Shown here one piece after another: positions 1 to 9,334 of a DNA stretch of 64,000 nucleotides (positions within the stretch are counted from its first letter, which is position 1; every line of letters begins with the position of its first letter). The notes under the pieces are model-generated. The model did not search any database and was not told the origin of the DNA. It saw nothing but the letters and a program-made list of their open reading frames with translations. Source of the DNA: Sodalis ligni (GTDB lineage Bacteria; Pseudomonadota; Gammaproteobacteria; Enterobacterales; Enterobacteriaceae). The stretch covers positions 4,340,337 through 4,404,336 of the forward strand of contig NZ_CP075169.1 in NCBI RefSeq assembly GCF_016865525.2. The letters run 5' to 3'. The position numbers and the translations under genes are program-made.

Positions 1-628
1 TGATCGCGGGCCTACCGCGCCATGGGGCGCTCCGGCCGCCGCCGGACGGCGGCTTCGACCCCATTGTCACGGTCTCCCTTTAACACGTCCGCTTCACGCA
101 CGGTGATCGGGGGCCTACCGCGCCATGGGGCGCTCCGGCCACCGCCGGACGGCGGCTTCGACCCCATTGTCACGGTCTCCCTTTAACACGTCCGCTTCAC
201 GCACGGTAATCGGGGGCCTACCGCGCCATGGGGCGCTCCGGCCACCGCCGGACGGCGGCTTCGACCCCATTGTCACGGTCTCCCTTTAACACGTCCGCTT
301 CACGCACGGTAATCGGGGGCCTACCGCGCCATGGGGCGCTCCGGCCACCGCCGGACGGCGGCTTCGGCCCCATTGTCACGGTCTCCCTTTAACATGTCCG
401 CTTCACGCACGGTGATCGCGGGCCTACCGCGCCATGGGGCGCTCCGGCCGCCGCCGGTCGGCGGCTTCGACCCCATTGTCACGGTCTCCCTTTAACATGT
501 CCGCTTCACGCACGGTGATCGGGGGCCTACCGCGCCATGGGGCGCTCCGGCCGCCGCCGGACGGCGGCTTCGGCCCCATTGTCACGGTCTCCCTTTAACA
601 CGTCCGCTTCACGCAGGGTGATCGGGGG
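1..628. repeat. 103-bp tandem repeat array (six full units plus a partial seventh)
   Basis: Units begin at 1, 104, 207, 310, 413, 516 and 619, giving an exact 103-bp period with no spacers. The array enters from the left edge, so its full size is unknown. Units are almost identical and differ only at unit positions 2, 7, 38, 46, 58, 86 and 101, with variants shuffled between units. Each unit has a GC-rich hairpin core, GCCGCCG and CGGCGGC around a 5-nt loop, flanked by GGGGC and GCCCC-like arms. The period is not a multiple of three and each frame meets stops, so it is unlikely to be coding. The partial last unit decays inside the uraA stop region. Function is unknown. Confidence 0.95.
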
Positions 629-629
629 T

Positions 630-1943
630 CTAGCGTTCCGGCTTTTCCAGATTGGCGGCGTCAAGGACCGGCGTGCTGTCAGCGTCGATTATCACTTCTT
701 CACCGCGGACCAGGGTAATCACCTTGAATAGCAGGCTCAAGCCGATACCCACGACGGTAGCCAGGGCCATGCCCTTCAGTTCGGCGGCGCCGATATGTAT
801 TTTCGCGCCGCTGACGCCGATAATCAGGATGACCGAGGTCAGGATGAGATTTTGCGGCTTGTTATAATCCACCTTCGATTCAATCAGTACCCGGATCCCC
901 GAGGCGGCAATCACCCCGTACAGCAGCAGCGAGACACCCCCCATCACCGGGACCGGCACCGCCTGGATCGCCGCAGCAAGCTTGCCGATACATGACAGTA
1001 GGATGGCGAATATCGCCGCGCCGCCGATTACCCAGGTGCTGTAAACCTTGGTGATGGCCATGACGCCGATATTCTCGCCGTAGGTGGTGTTGGGGGTGGA
1101 GCCGAAAAAGCCTGAAAGCATGGTGGAAACGCCATTGGCGAACATTGAACGATGCAGGCCGGGATCGCGCAGGAGATCGCGCTTGACGATATTGGCGGTG
1201 ACCACCAGATGGCCGATATGCTCGGCAATCACCACCAGCGCCGCCGGCAGGATGGTCAGAAAGGCCACCCATTCAAAACGCGGTGTGTAAAAGGTCGGCA
1301 TGGCAAACCAGTGCGCGGCCGCCACCGGCGATAAGTCTACCGCGCCCATAAACCAGGCCGGGGCATAACCCGCCAGTACCCCGATAAGGATCGGGATAAT
1401 CGCCAGGAAACCGCGGAACAGTACGGACCCCAGCACCGTCACCGCCAGGGTCACCATGGAAATGATGACGGTGGAGTGATCAACGCTTGCCCCGTCGGCA
1501 GGCAGCAGCCCCGCCATATTGGCCGCAACGCCCGCCAGCTCCAGGCCGATAACCGATACGATGGCTCCCATCGCCGCCGGCGGGAATACCACCCCGATCC
1601 AGCCGGTGCCGGCCACTTTGACAATCCATGCCACGATGCAAAACAGCGCGCCGCAGGCGATAAAGCCCCCGAGGGCCGATTCGTATCCCATCGGCGGCAG
1701 CAGCAGCACCGGCGATATAAAGGCAAAGCTTGACCCCAGATAGGCCGGGATTTTTCCTTTGCAAATGAACAGATACAGCAGGGTGCCGATGCCGTTGAAC
1801 AACAGCACGGTGGCGGGATTGATTTTGAATAAAATCGGAACCAGGACGGTGGCGCCGAACATGGCGAACAGGTGTTGTAAGCTCAATGGGATGGTTTGCA
1901 GTAACGGCGGGCGTTCATCCACTGCGATGGCGCGACGGGTCAT
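630..1943 (-). CDS. uraA: Uracil permease UraA (NAT/NCS2 family)
   Basis: A 437-residue inner-membrane uracil:proton symporter that imports uracil for Upp, encoded just upstream on the same strand. The protein is hydrophobic throughout with the NAT family layout. Glu241 (in AEHIGHL) and Glu290 (in TTYGENIG) sit at the same numbers as the substrate- and proton-linked glutamates of E. coli UraA. The start is supported by GAGGA about 8 bases upstream. It is the second gene of an upp-uraA operon, separated from upp by a hairpin with a U-tract. The TAG stop lies at the edge of the 103-bp repeat array, so the 3' untranslated region would consist of repeats. The C-terminus is a few residues longer than in E. 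coli. Confidence 0.97.
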   Translation of the reverse strand: MTRRAIAVDERPPLLQTIPLSLQHLFAMFGATVLVPILFKINPATVLLFNGIGTLLYLFICKGKIPAYLGSSFAFISPVLLLPPMGYESALGGFIACGALFCIVAWIVKVAGTGWIGVVFPPAAMGAIVSVIGLELAGVAANMAGLLPADGASVDHSTVIISMVTLAVTVLGSVLFRGFLAIIPILIGVLAGYAPAWFMGAVDLSPVAAAHWFAMPTFYTPRFEWVAFLTILPAALVVIAEHIGHLVVTANIVKRDLLRDPGLHRSMFANGVSTMLSGFFGSTPNTTYGENIGVMAITKVYSTWVIGGAAIFAILLSCIGKLAAAIQAVPVPVMGGVSLLLYGVIAASGIRVLIESKVDYNKPQNLILTSVILIIGVSGAKIHIGAAELKGMALATVVGIGLSLLFKVITLVRGEEVIIDADSTPVLDAANLEKPER

Positions 1944-1960
1944 GTGAGTTCCTCAATTTA

Positions 1961-1987
1961 AAATCAAAAACCGACCCTTCCGGTCGG
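1961..1987 (-). terminator. Intrinsic terminator/attenuator between upp and uraA
   Basis: Read on the minus strand, CCGACC and GGTCGG pair around a 5-nt loop (1971-1987) and are followed by TTTTTGATTTT. It lies between the upp stop and the uraA start, so it probably reduces, rather than abolishes, uraA transcription from the upp promoter. Readthrough level is not visible from sequence. Confidence 0.75.
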
Positions 1988-1994
1988 CTTGATG

Positions 1995-2621
1995 TTATTT
2001 GGTACCGAATAACTTATCGCCCGCATCGCCGAGGCCCGGCATGATGTAGCCTTGCTCGTTGAGGCCCTCGTCAATGGCCGCCGTATAGAGTTCAATATCG
2101 GGATGCGCCGCTTCCAGCGCCGCCAGCCCTTCCGGCGCCGCCACCAGTACCAGCACCTTGATAGCTTTGCAGCCGGCCTTTTTCAGCAGATCGATAGTGG
2201 CAATCATCGAGCCGCCGGTGGCAAGCATAGGATCCACCACCAGGGCCATGCGCTCGTTGATATCCGACACCAGCTTTTGAAAATAGGGTACCGGTTTGAG
2301 CGTGGTCTCGTTGCGGTAGATGCCCACCACGCTGATACGCGCGCTGGGGACGTTTTCCAATACGCCGTCCATCATGCCCAGGCCGGCGCGGAGGATAGGC
2401 ACGACGGTAATTTTTTTGCCCTTGATCTGATCGATTTCAACCGGACCGCACCAGCCCTCGATGGTGACTTTTTCAGTCTCGAGATCGGCGGTTGCCACAT
2501 AGGTCAGTAAACTACCCACTTCCGATGCCAATTCGCGAAAACGCTTGGTGCTGATGTCATTTTCACGCATTAAAACAAGCTTGTGTTTAACGAGCGGGTG
2601 TTTTACTTCAACGATCTTCAT
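1995..2621 (-). CDS. upp: Uracil phosphoribosyltransferase
   Basis: Converts uracil and PRPP to UMP in the cytoplasm, the salvage step fed by UraA. The start at 2621 ([10 protein letters not shown]) gives 208 residues, the usual enterobacterial length, and has GGGGAG upstream; an upstream in-frame start at 2654 would add 11 unconserved residues. The PRPP-binding loop VDPMLATGG lies at residues 130-138, and the C-terminal [13 protein letters not shown] matches the family. It is the first gene of upp-uraA and is divergent from purM. The run of T at the transcription start suggests UTP-dependent control. Confidence 0.97.
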   Translation of the reverse strand: MKIVEVKHPLVKHKLVLMRENDISTKRFRELASEVGSLLTYVATADLETEKVTIEGWCGPVEIDQIKGKKITVVPILRAGLGMMDGVLENVPSARISVVGIYRNETTLKPVPYFQKLVSDINERMALVVDPMLATGGSMIATIDLLKKAGCKAIKVLVLVAAPEGLAALEAAHPDIELYTAAIDEGLNEQGYIMPGLGDAGDKLFGTK

Positions 2622-2649
2622 CATTACTCTCCCCAGGAAGCATTGAACG

Positions 2650-2672
2650 GTCAAAAAAATCGCGAGATTATA
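2650..2672 (-). promoter_or_regulatory. upp promoter -10 and T-tract start region
   Basis: On the minus strand a perfect TATAAT (2672-2667) is followed six bases later by GATTTTTTTG (2661-2652). In E. coli, upp is controlled by UTP-dependent reiterative transcription on a long T-tract in the initially transcribed region; the same arrangement is seen here. The -35 element is not recognisable. Assigning the mechanism is by analogy. Confidence 0.65.
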
Positions 2673-2774
2673 ACCCCTTTTTTTTGCCGCGCCCTATGAA
2701 AATAGCTGATCCCGATCAATGGATTATTAAAATTCACTATAGACAATGAAAAGCCAAATGGTTTGACAACACCA

Positions 2775-2791
2775 CTCGCAAACGTTTGCCC
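2775..2791 (+). promoter_or_regulatory. PurR operator upstream of purM
   Basis: CGCAAACGTTTGCC at 2777-2790 matches the core of the PurR box (ACGCAAACGTTTGCGT), a near-perfect palindrome. A TTGACA (-35-like) lies just upstream at 2763-2768, so bound repressor would block the purMN promoter. E. coli purMN is a known PurR target. No clear -10 hexamer was found. Confidence 0.85.
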
Positions 2792-2855
2792 GCGCTGTTA
2801 GAATTGCCGGCGCCCTATTTAAACCGCAACATATCATCTCCGTGGGGATCTTGCA

Positions 2856-3892
2856 GTGACCGAAAAACCTCTCTCAGCTATAAAGACGCAGGTGTGGATA
2901 TCGATGCCGGCAACGCATTGGTAGACCGCATTAAAGGTGTGGTGAAACAGACGAAACGTCCCGAAGTCATGGGCGGGCTGGGTGGCTTCGGTGCGCTGTG
3001 CGCGATACCGCAGAAATACCGCGAGCCGATTCTGGTTTCCGGCACCGACGGTGTCGGCACGAAACTGCGTCTGGCGATGGATCTGCAACGTCACGATACC
3101 ATAGGTATCGATCTGGTGGCGATGTGTGTGAATGATCTGGTGGTGCAGGGAGCCGAACCGCTGTTTTTCCTTGATTACTTCGCTACCGGAAAACTGGATG
3201 TGGATACCGCCGCCCAGGTCATCACCGGCATCGCGGAGGGCTGCAAGCAGGCCGGCTGCGCGCTGGTGGGGGGCGAAACGGCGGAAATGCCCGGCATGTA
3301 CCACGGTGAGGATTATGATGTCGCCGGTTTCTGCGTCGGCGTGGTGGAGAAATCAGAGATCATCGACGGCAGTAAAGTCCGGGCGGGGGATACGCTGCTG
3401 GCTCTGGCTTCCAGCGGTCCGCACTCCAACGGCTACTCCCTGGTGCGTAAAATTCTGGAGTTCAGCCAGACCGATCCGCTGCAAACCCGGCTCGAGGGCG
3501 CGCCTTTGGCGGATCATCTGCTGCAGCCTACCCGCATCTACGTCAAGGCGCTGCTGCAGCTTATCGCCCAGACGGAAATCCATGCCATCGCCCATCTTAC
3601 CGGCGGCGGTTTTTGGGAGAACATCCCCCGGGTATTGCCGGCGGATACCCGGGCGGTGATTAACGAAAGCAGCTGGCAGTGGCCGGCGGTATTCCATTGG
3701 CTGCAGCAGGCCGGCAACGTAAGCCGCCATGAAATGTACCGCACCTTTAACTGCGGCGTCGGCATGGTGATAGCGGTTCCGGCCGAGAGCGCGGACAGCG
3801 CGCTTGCTATGCTGGGCGCCCTGGGGGAAACCGCCTGGAAGCTGGGGGAGATCGAACCCCTTACCGGCGAGGACCGGGTGATCATCCGCTGA
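2856..3892 (+). CDS. purM: Phosphoribosylformylglycinamidine cyclo-ligase (AIR synthase), apparent frameshift at codon 4
   Basis: ATP-dependent closure of FGAM to AIR, step 5 of purine synthesis; a cytosolic dimer. From [12 protein letters not shown] onward the protein matches E. coli PurM to its end. The natural start is GTG at 2856, after a GGGG-type ribosome site, reading V-T-E-K, but the next codons are out of frame. The run at 2863-2867 has five A; six would give GTG ACC GAA AAA ACC TCT and exactly 345 residues, the E. coli length. As written, the body frame is open only from a TTG at 2786 that overlaps the PurR operator and cannot be the true start. It overlaps purN by one base (TGATG). 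Confidence 0.88.
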
Positions 3893-4530
3893 TGAAAAAG
3901 ATTGTCGTGCTTCTCTCCGGCGAAGGCAGCAATCTTCAGGCGGTAATGGATGCCTGCCGGGATGGTAAAATTCCGGCGCGGATCGCCGCGGTGTTCAGCA
4001 ACCGCGCCGATGCCTACGGATTACAGCGCGCCGCCCAGGGAAGCCTGCCGGCCCATGCCCTTAATCCCGGCGATTATCCCCATCGGGCCGCCTTTGACCA
4101 GGCGTTGATGGAACGCATTGATGAACACCGGCCGGACGCGGTCATCCTGGCCGGTTATATGCGTATCCTGTCGCCGGCGTTTGTCAGCCATTATGCGGGC
4201 CGGCTGCTGAATATCCACCCTTCCCTGCTGCCGCGCTATCCCGGCCTGCACACCCACCGCCAGGTCTTGGCCAACGGTGATGATGAACACGGCACGTCAG
4301 TGCACTTCGTCACCGAGGAACTAGACGGCGGGCCGGTGATTTTGCAGGCGAAGGTGCCGGTGTTTCCGGACGATAATGAAGCGGAGCTGGTGGCGCGCGT
4401 CAAAACCCAGGAACACGCCATTTATCCCCTGGCTATCCGTTGGCTGCTGCAGGGCCGCCTGGAATTGCGGGGCGGCATGGCGCGGTTGGACGGACTGCCG
4501 TTGCCGCCGGCCGGCTACGCGGCGGAATAG
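3892..4530 (+). CDS. purN: Phosphoribosylglycinamide formyltransferase (GART)
   Basis: Transfers a formyl group from 10-formyl-THF to GAR, step 3 of purine synthesis. The protein has 212 residues, the standard size. The catalytic Asn107, His109 (LLNIHPSLLP) and Asp145 (TEELDGGPV) are present, as is the N-terminal phosphate-binding LLSGEGSNLQ. It is translationally coupled to purM through TGATG and shares the PurR-controlled promoter. It converges with pstB, whose stop is only two bases away, with no clear terminator between them. Confidence 0.97.
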   Translation: MKKIVVLLSGEGSNLQAVMDACRDGKIPARIAAVFSNRADAYGLQRAAQGSLPAHALNPGDYPHRAAFDQALMERIDEHRPDAVILAGYMRILSPAFVSHYAGRLLNIHPSLLPRYPGLHTHRQVLANGDDEHGTSVHFVTEELDGGPVILQAKVPVFPDDNEAELVARVKTQEHAIYPLAIRWLLQGRLELRGGMARLDGLPLPPAGYAAE

Positions 4531-4532
4531 GC

Positions 4533-5348
4533 CTAGCGCAGACGTCCGGTAATATACTCTTCGGTTTTACGTTCCGCCGGCGAGGTAAACAAACGATCTG
4601 TGGCGCTGAATTCCACCAGGCGGCCCTGGTGGATAAACGCGGTATAATCCGATACCCGCGCCGCCTGCTGCATGTTATGCGTCACCAGCACCAGGGTGAA
4701 ATGCGCTTTCAGTGAGATCATCAGCTCCTCGATGGTCAGCGTGGTGATGGGATCAAGCGCCGATGTCGGTTCATCCAGCAATAAAATTTCCGGCTCGACG
4801 GCAATGGCCCGGGCGATGACCAGCCGCTGCTGCTGGCCGCTGGAGAGGCGGAAGGCGTTTTCCCGCAGACGATCCTTCACTTCATGCCACAGCGCGGCGG
4901 CGCGCAGCGCCTGTTCAGCCGCGATATCCAACGCCCGGCGATCGCGGATCCCCAGCAGCCGCAGGCCGTAGACCACGTTATCATAGATGGATTTCGGAAA
5001 AGGATTGGGGCGCTGGAATACCATGCCCACCCGCCGGCGCAAGGCCACCACGTCCTGCTGCGGATGATAGATATTTTCTCCTCCCAGACGGACCTCTCCC
5101 TCTACGCGGCAATCTTCGGTAAGATCGTTCATGCGGTTAAAACAGCGCAGCAACGTCGATTTGCCGCAGCCCGAGGGACCGATAAGCGATGTGATGTGCC
5201 GCTTGGGTATGCGCAGGCTGATATCCTCCAGCGCCGGCCGCCCGTTATAATACACCGCGAGGCTTTTCGCCTCCAGCGCCGTTTGCCCGACATCCAGCAG
5301 GCTGACATCCGGCACCGGCGGAAAAATATCCTGCTTTACCAATGACAT
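4533..5348 (-). CDS. pstB: Phosphate ABC transporter ATPase PstB
   Basis: The cytoplasmic ATPase of a high-affinity phosphate importer, 271 residues. Walker A GPSGCGKS is at 57-64, the ABC signature LSSGQQQRL at 168-176 (usual form LSGGQQQRL) and Walker B LLLDEP at 189-194. GGAGA precedes the ATG. It is the last gene of pstC-pstA-pstB, 13 bases after pstA. No pstS (binding protein) or phoU follows, so the importer must use a PstS made elsewhere, or this is a second, specialised copy. The divergent ppk-ppx cluster links it to polyphosphate metabolism. Confidence 0.93.
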   Translation of the reverse strand: MSLVKQDIFPPVPDVSLLDVGQTALEAKSLAVYYNGRPALEDISLRIPKRHITSLIGPSGCGKSTLLRCFNRMNDLTEDCRVEGEVRLGGENIYHPQQDVVALRRRVGMVFQRPNPFPKSIYDNVVYGLRLLGIRDRRALDIAAEQALRAAALWHEVKDRLRENAFRLSSGQQQRLVIARAIAVEPEILLLDEPTSALDPITTLTIEELMISLKAHFTLVLVTHNMQQAARVSDYTAFIHQGRLVEFSATDRLFTSPAERKTEEYITGRLR

Positions 5349-5361
5349 GGCTTGTTCTCCA

Positions 5362-6993
5362 TTAAAGCGTCAGCACGCGGTATTTTTCCCGCAGGCGGTG
5401 GCGCAGGCCGATGGCCGCCAGGTTCAGTCCGATGACAATAAGTATCAGCAACAGCGCCGTGGCAAACAGCAGCGGACGTGCGGCATCGCTGTCCGGGCTT
5501 TGAAACGCCATATCGTAGATCTGAAAGCCAAGATGCATAAATTTCCGTTCTGGATGTAGATAAGGAAAGACGCCGTCGATGGGCAGCATGGGGGCGGATT
5601 TTATCACGCCCACCAGCATCAGCGGAGCGGTTTCGCCCGCCGCCCTGGCCACCGCCAGAATCAGGCCGGTTATCATGGCGGGCGCCGCGCCGGGCAGCAC
5701 CACGCGCCACAGGGTCTCCGCCCGGGTCGCTCCCAGGGCCAGCGATCCGTGGCGCAGTGAAGAGGGGATACGCTCCAGTCCCTCCTCGGTAGCGACGATA
5801 ACCACCGGCAGCGTCAGCAATGCCAGGGTCAACGACGCCCACAGCAGGCCGGGGGTGCCGAAGGTGGGGTTGGGCAAGGCATCGGCATAAAACAGCTTAT
5901 CCAGCGTCCCCCCCAGCACATACACAAAAAATCCCAGCCCGAAAACGCCGTATACGATGGACGGCACTCCCGCCAGATTACCCACCGAGATCCGTATCAG
6001 GCGGGTGAGCCAGTTTGAACGCGCATATTCATGCAGATAAATCGCCGCCATCACCCCCAGCGGCATCACCATCACCGACATCAGCATCACCAGCAACAGC
6101 GTGCCCACCATGGCCGGGAAAGCGCCGGCGCGGGCGTCGGCGTCTTCTCCCGAGCCACCGACAAACCGGCCCACCTGTCCGCTCCACAGCCGCACTTTTT
6201 CCAGGGTCGTCATATGGTTGGGATACCAGGCGCGTTCTATCTCCCGCAGCGGTATCATCCGCACGGCGCCCTCCACGTCCCGCAGCACCAGCTGATCCCG
6301 ATCCAGCTCTTTCTCCACCGTCGCCAGTTGCCGGTCCACCTGGTCCATCCGGCGCGCAAGTTCAGTCTGCGCAGCGCCGAAGTCCGCCTGATTGCGGGCC
6401 GTCCATTGCCCGGCCTTTATCCATTGCCGCCGCTGGCTATCCAGGCGTTCCGCCCGCTGATCCAGTCCTGACCGTTCGACGCCGCGCAGTTCCCGTGCCA
6501 GCCGGCGCTGGGTCTCCATCAGCGCCAATCGTTGCCGCAGCGCGCGGGGCATATCGACGGCGGTCAGCGGCTGCCCGTCTTCCAGCATCCCTTGTAAATA
6601 ACCATATTCCTTACTGTAAAAGCTCCGCTGCACCACCAGTACATCGGCAGGGCGTTGCCGTGCGCTCACCCGGTCAGCCGCCACGGTATAAAAGTCACGA
6701 TCCGCATCCGTGCCGCCGATACGAATCACATATTTCCTCCCGTCCTCCGTCCGCGCCGCGCCGCTGCCGGCCGAAGCCCCTTGTCCCCTGACGGCGACTA
6801 TTTCCCCCAGCAATCGGCCCGGTTGCCCGGCCATGGCGCTCAGCTGGAACTGGTAAACCGGCTGAGGCCAGAACAGCCGCATTGCCTGCCAGCTCAACAG
6901 CAGAACCAACGACAGCATGGCCAACAAACTGATACTGACCGAACCGGCGGTAAGCCAAATCCAGGGACGGCCGGAACGAAACCAGGCGTTCAT
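5362..6993 (-). CDS. pstA: Phosphate ABC transporter permease PstA, long form
   Basis: Inner-membrane permease, 543 residues, nearly twice the roughly 300 of E. coli PstA. One N-terminal membrane segment (about 13-35) is followed by some 230 extracytoplasmic residues, including a charged, probably coiled-coil stretch (about 150-250). The standard permease core then has the coupling motif region [18 protein letters not shown]. The start overlaps the pstC stop by four bases. The Pst assignment rests on the core and on the paired PstC and PstB. What the extra domain does is unknown; it may contact PstS or the matching domain of PstC. Confidence 0.88.
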   Translation of the reverse strand: MNAWFRSGRPWIWLTAGSVSISLLAMLSLVLLLSWQAMRLFWPQPVYQFQLSAMAGQPGRLLGEIVAVRGQGASAGSGAARTEDGRKYVIRIGGTDADRDFYTVAADRVSARQRPADVLVVQRSFYSKEYGYLQGMLEDGQPLTAVDMPRALRQRLALMETQRRLARELRGVERSGLDQRAERLDSQRRQWIKAGQWTARNQADFGAAQTELARRMDQVDRQLATVEKELDRDQLVLRDVEGAVRMIPLREIERAWYPNHMTTLEKVRLWSGQVGRFVGGSGEDADARAGAFPAMVGTLLLVMLMSVMVMPLGVMAAIYLHEYARSNWLTRLIRISVGNLAGVPSIVYGVFGLGFFVYVLGGTLDKLFYADALPNPTFGTPGLLWASLTLALLTLPVVIVATEEGLERIPSSLRHGSLALGATRAETLWRVVLPGAAPAMITGLILAVARAAGETAPLMLVGVIKSAPMLPIDGVFPYLHPERKFMHLGFQIYDMAFQSPDSDAARPLLFATALLLILIVIGLNLAAIGLRHRLREKYRVLTL

Positions 6994-9157
6994 CCGCTCT
7001 CTCCGTCCTGTTGCCGATAACGCTCGCGCAAACGCATTCGCAGCGCCTCCGCCAGGGTGTTAATCAGAAAAGTGAATACAAACAGCACCAGCGCGGTAAG
7101 CAGCAATATGCGGTAGTGGTCGCCGTTTTGCGCCGCTTCCGGGATTTCAATGGCGATATTGGCCGCCAGCGCCCGCAGCCCTTGAAACAGGCTGCCGTCA
7201 ACCCGCGGCATATTGCCGCTGGCCATCAGCACAATCATGGTTTCGCCAATGGCGCGGCCCAGCCCCAGGATCAGCGCCGAAAACAGGCCGGCGCCGGCGG
7301 TGGGCAGGGTGACGCCCAACAAGGTCTGCCAGGGAGTGGCGCCCAGGGCCAGCGAGCCTTGAACCAGCCTCACCGGAACGTTGAACAAGGCATCCTCCGC
7401 CAGCGAGAACATCAACGGGATCAGGGCAAATCCCATGGCAATGCCCACCACCAGCGCATTCATCGGGTTGTAATGCTCACCCAGCCGCTCCGACAGGGGA
7501 ACGCCGAACAGCACCCGGTCAATCCACGGCGATAAACGGCACATCAGGACGACGGTGAATGCCGCCAGGGGCAGCAATACCAGGCAATCCCAGCCAGGGG
7601 CAAACCGGTTGCGCCAACCGGCCGGCAGCCGGCTTATACCCCAGCCGGCGGCCAATATCACCGCCGGCAGCACCAGCGGCAGCAGCAAAACGCCGCTCAG
7701 CATCCGGGTAACATGGGGCGCCAGCCATACACCGGCAATCAGCCCGATAATCACGCTGGGCACCGCCCCCATGATTTCCATGGCGGGCTTGACCCAGCGC
7801 CTCAATACCGGCGCCATAAACCAGGCGGTATACATCGCCGCGGCCAGAGCCAGCGGGGTAGCGAACAGCATGGCGTAACCGGCGGCCTTCAGGGTGCCGG
7901 CCAGCAGCGGCACCAGGCTGAATTTACCGCTGTCACGGCCGTCTGCGGAGGTGGACTGCCAGGTCCAGGCCGGCGCGGGATAATGTCCGTACCAGACCTT
8001 TTGCGTCAGCGTGCGCCAGCTGACTTCAGGAGACCCCAGACTAAGGCGCCAGCTGTGCCATCCGTGGCCGTCCACCGCCACGATGCCGGCCTCCCGCGGC
8101 GCGAACGCGGCCTGTGCCCCGGCAAGAAGCCTGGCGGACCAGCGCCGGCTGCTTTCACGGGCGCTGAACAGCGAAAAGTCACCGTTGGGGGCCAGTACGC
8201 CAAACAGCGGCCGCTGCGGCGAAACCATGATTTGCGCGCCGGGCCGGATCGGGCCGGTAAAGCGCCGGATGGCGGTGAGGTAGTTCCCGCCGGGCGCCGG
8301 CACGTCGGACCATAACGTCAATTTCTCTTCACTGTCCCGCACCAGCAGCGAACCGTCTGCGGGCAAGGGCGTTATCTCCACCGGCCCGCCGGCCGCCAGC
8401 GCCACCTGCTCCCGCAGACGCGGCGTACCGTCATCCCCCCATTGATAAAGGCTCAGACGCGTGCCGGACACCACATAGAGCTGGCGTCCGTCGGCGGACA
8501 GGGATAATCCATCGACGGCGGCGTTAAGGGGCGGCGGCAGCCGGCGTATCATATACCGGGCGCCGATGCGGGCTAAGACAATTTCGCCGGAGGCCGATTG
8601 CGCCGCAATGGTCGCCGTATCGTCATCCGTTTGCGCCAGCGTCAAATGGCGCAGCGGCAGTCCGTCATCGCTGAGGGCGCGCAACCCCTCGCCGAAGGGG
8701 AAAGTCCATTGCGCCGTTTCGGCCGGATGAGGGCTGAACACCGGCCGCGTTACCCTGATATTGCCGCGGCGGTCGGCCATGATATACAGCGGCTGTCCGC
8801 CCGTGGCGGCCGCCAGGGAGGAAAAATCCGCCATCAGGGGCACCGCCGACGGCGTTTCTCCGTCCCGCAGCGGGATAAACCGCCCCAGGCCGCCTTTATC
8901 GATGCCATATCCCCAGGAAAGAGATTCATCGGCGCCCCATGCCAGTGGCGCCGATGACGCAGGCAACGCTACGCCGGACGCCGGTTCGATGGCCGGGGAG
9001 CGGAACAGGGGCAATACTGCATATAACAGATAGAAAAACATCAGCAGCAGCGCCAGCAGCACCAGTAAACCGCCGGCGCTGACAATACAAGGGTCAGACG
9101 GTCGTTTATGCGGCGATGGCGCGCTGTTTGCAGTGTGGAAAGCCGTTTTTCTGTCAT
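6990..9157 (-). CDS. pstC: Phosphate ABC transporter permease PstC, long form, apparent N-terminal frameshift
   Basis: Inner-membrane permease with a very large extracytoplasmic insertion (about 370 residues) after the first membrane helix, rich in beta-type repeats that could form a propeller, then a permease core (SLALGATPWQTLLGVTLP). The likely start is ATG at 9157, with AGGA five bases upstream, reading MTEKRLSTLQ. That frame fails near 9084-9093, whereas the next frame gives SAGGLLVLLALLLMFF and runs to the end. Restoring one base there gives 722 residues. Without it, translation would have to begin at a GTG at 9062 inside the first helix. First gene of pstCAB. Confidence 0.82.
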
Positions 9158-9285
9158 ATTATCCTGTTATATAGGAACAATCTCACCGATTAGGCGGATG
9201 AAGGAAGCCTATGTTGCCTGTAAGATATTATGATGACAATCTCTAGACAATTGTTGTTATGGACTTTACCCCTTAGGAGTCGATA

Positions 9286-9315
9286 ATGATGACAACACAG
9301 GACCTTCCTTCCTGA
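9286..9315 (+). CDS. Possible 9-residue leader peptide upstream of ppk
   Basis: ATGATG at 9286 is preceded by AGGAG (9275-9279) at good spacing and opens a frame MMTTQDLPS ending in TGA, 19 bases before the ppk start. The ribosome site is stronger than that of ppk itself. It could couple or attenuate ppk translation, or be fortuitous. I know of no named leader here. Confidence 0.3.
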   Translation: MMTTQDLPS

Positions 9316-9334
9316 ACAAATTAACGGAGCGGCA

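Noticed and set aside
1..628. CRISPR array
   Set aside because: The repeats are contiguous 103-bp units with no variable spacers, far longer than CRISPR repeats, and no cas genes are nearby.
537..731. 64-codon plus-strand ORF across the repeat array and uraA end
   Set aside because: It is made of repeat sequence and antisense uraA, with no ribosome site.
2786..2855. N-terminal extension of PurM from a TTG at 2786
   Set aside because: The codon overlaps the PurR operator and promoter and has no ribosome site; the extra residues have no similarity. A one-base loss after the GTG at 2856 explains the frame better.
6015..6791. 258-codon plus-strand ORF antisense to pstA
   Set aside because: Pro/Ser/Arg-rich translation typical of the reverse strand of a GC-rich gene; pstA has clear family similarity.
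9151..9170. PHO box (CTGTCAT...CTGTTAT) between pstC and ppk
   Set aside because: The two half-repeats are spaced 13 bases apart instead of 11, and the first overlaps the likely pstC start codon, so it would not be a normal PhoB promoter site.
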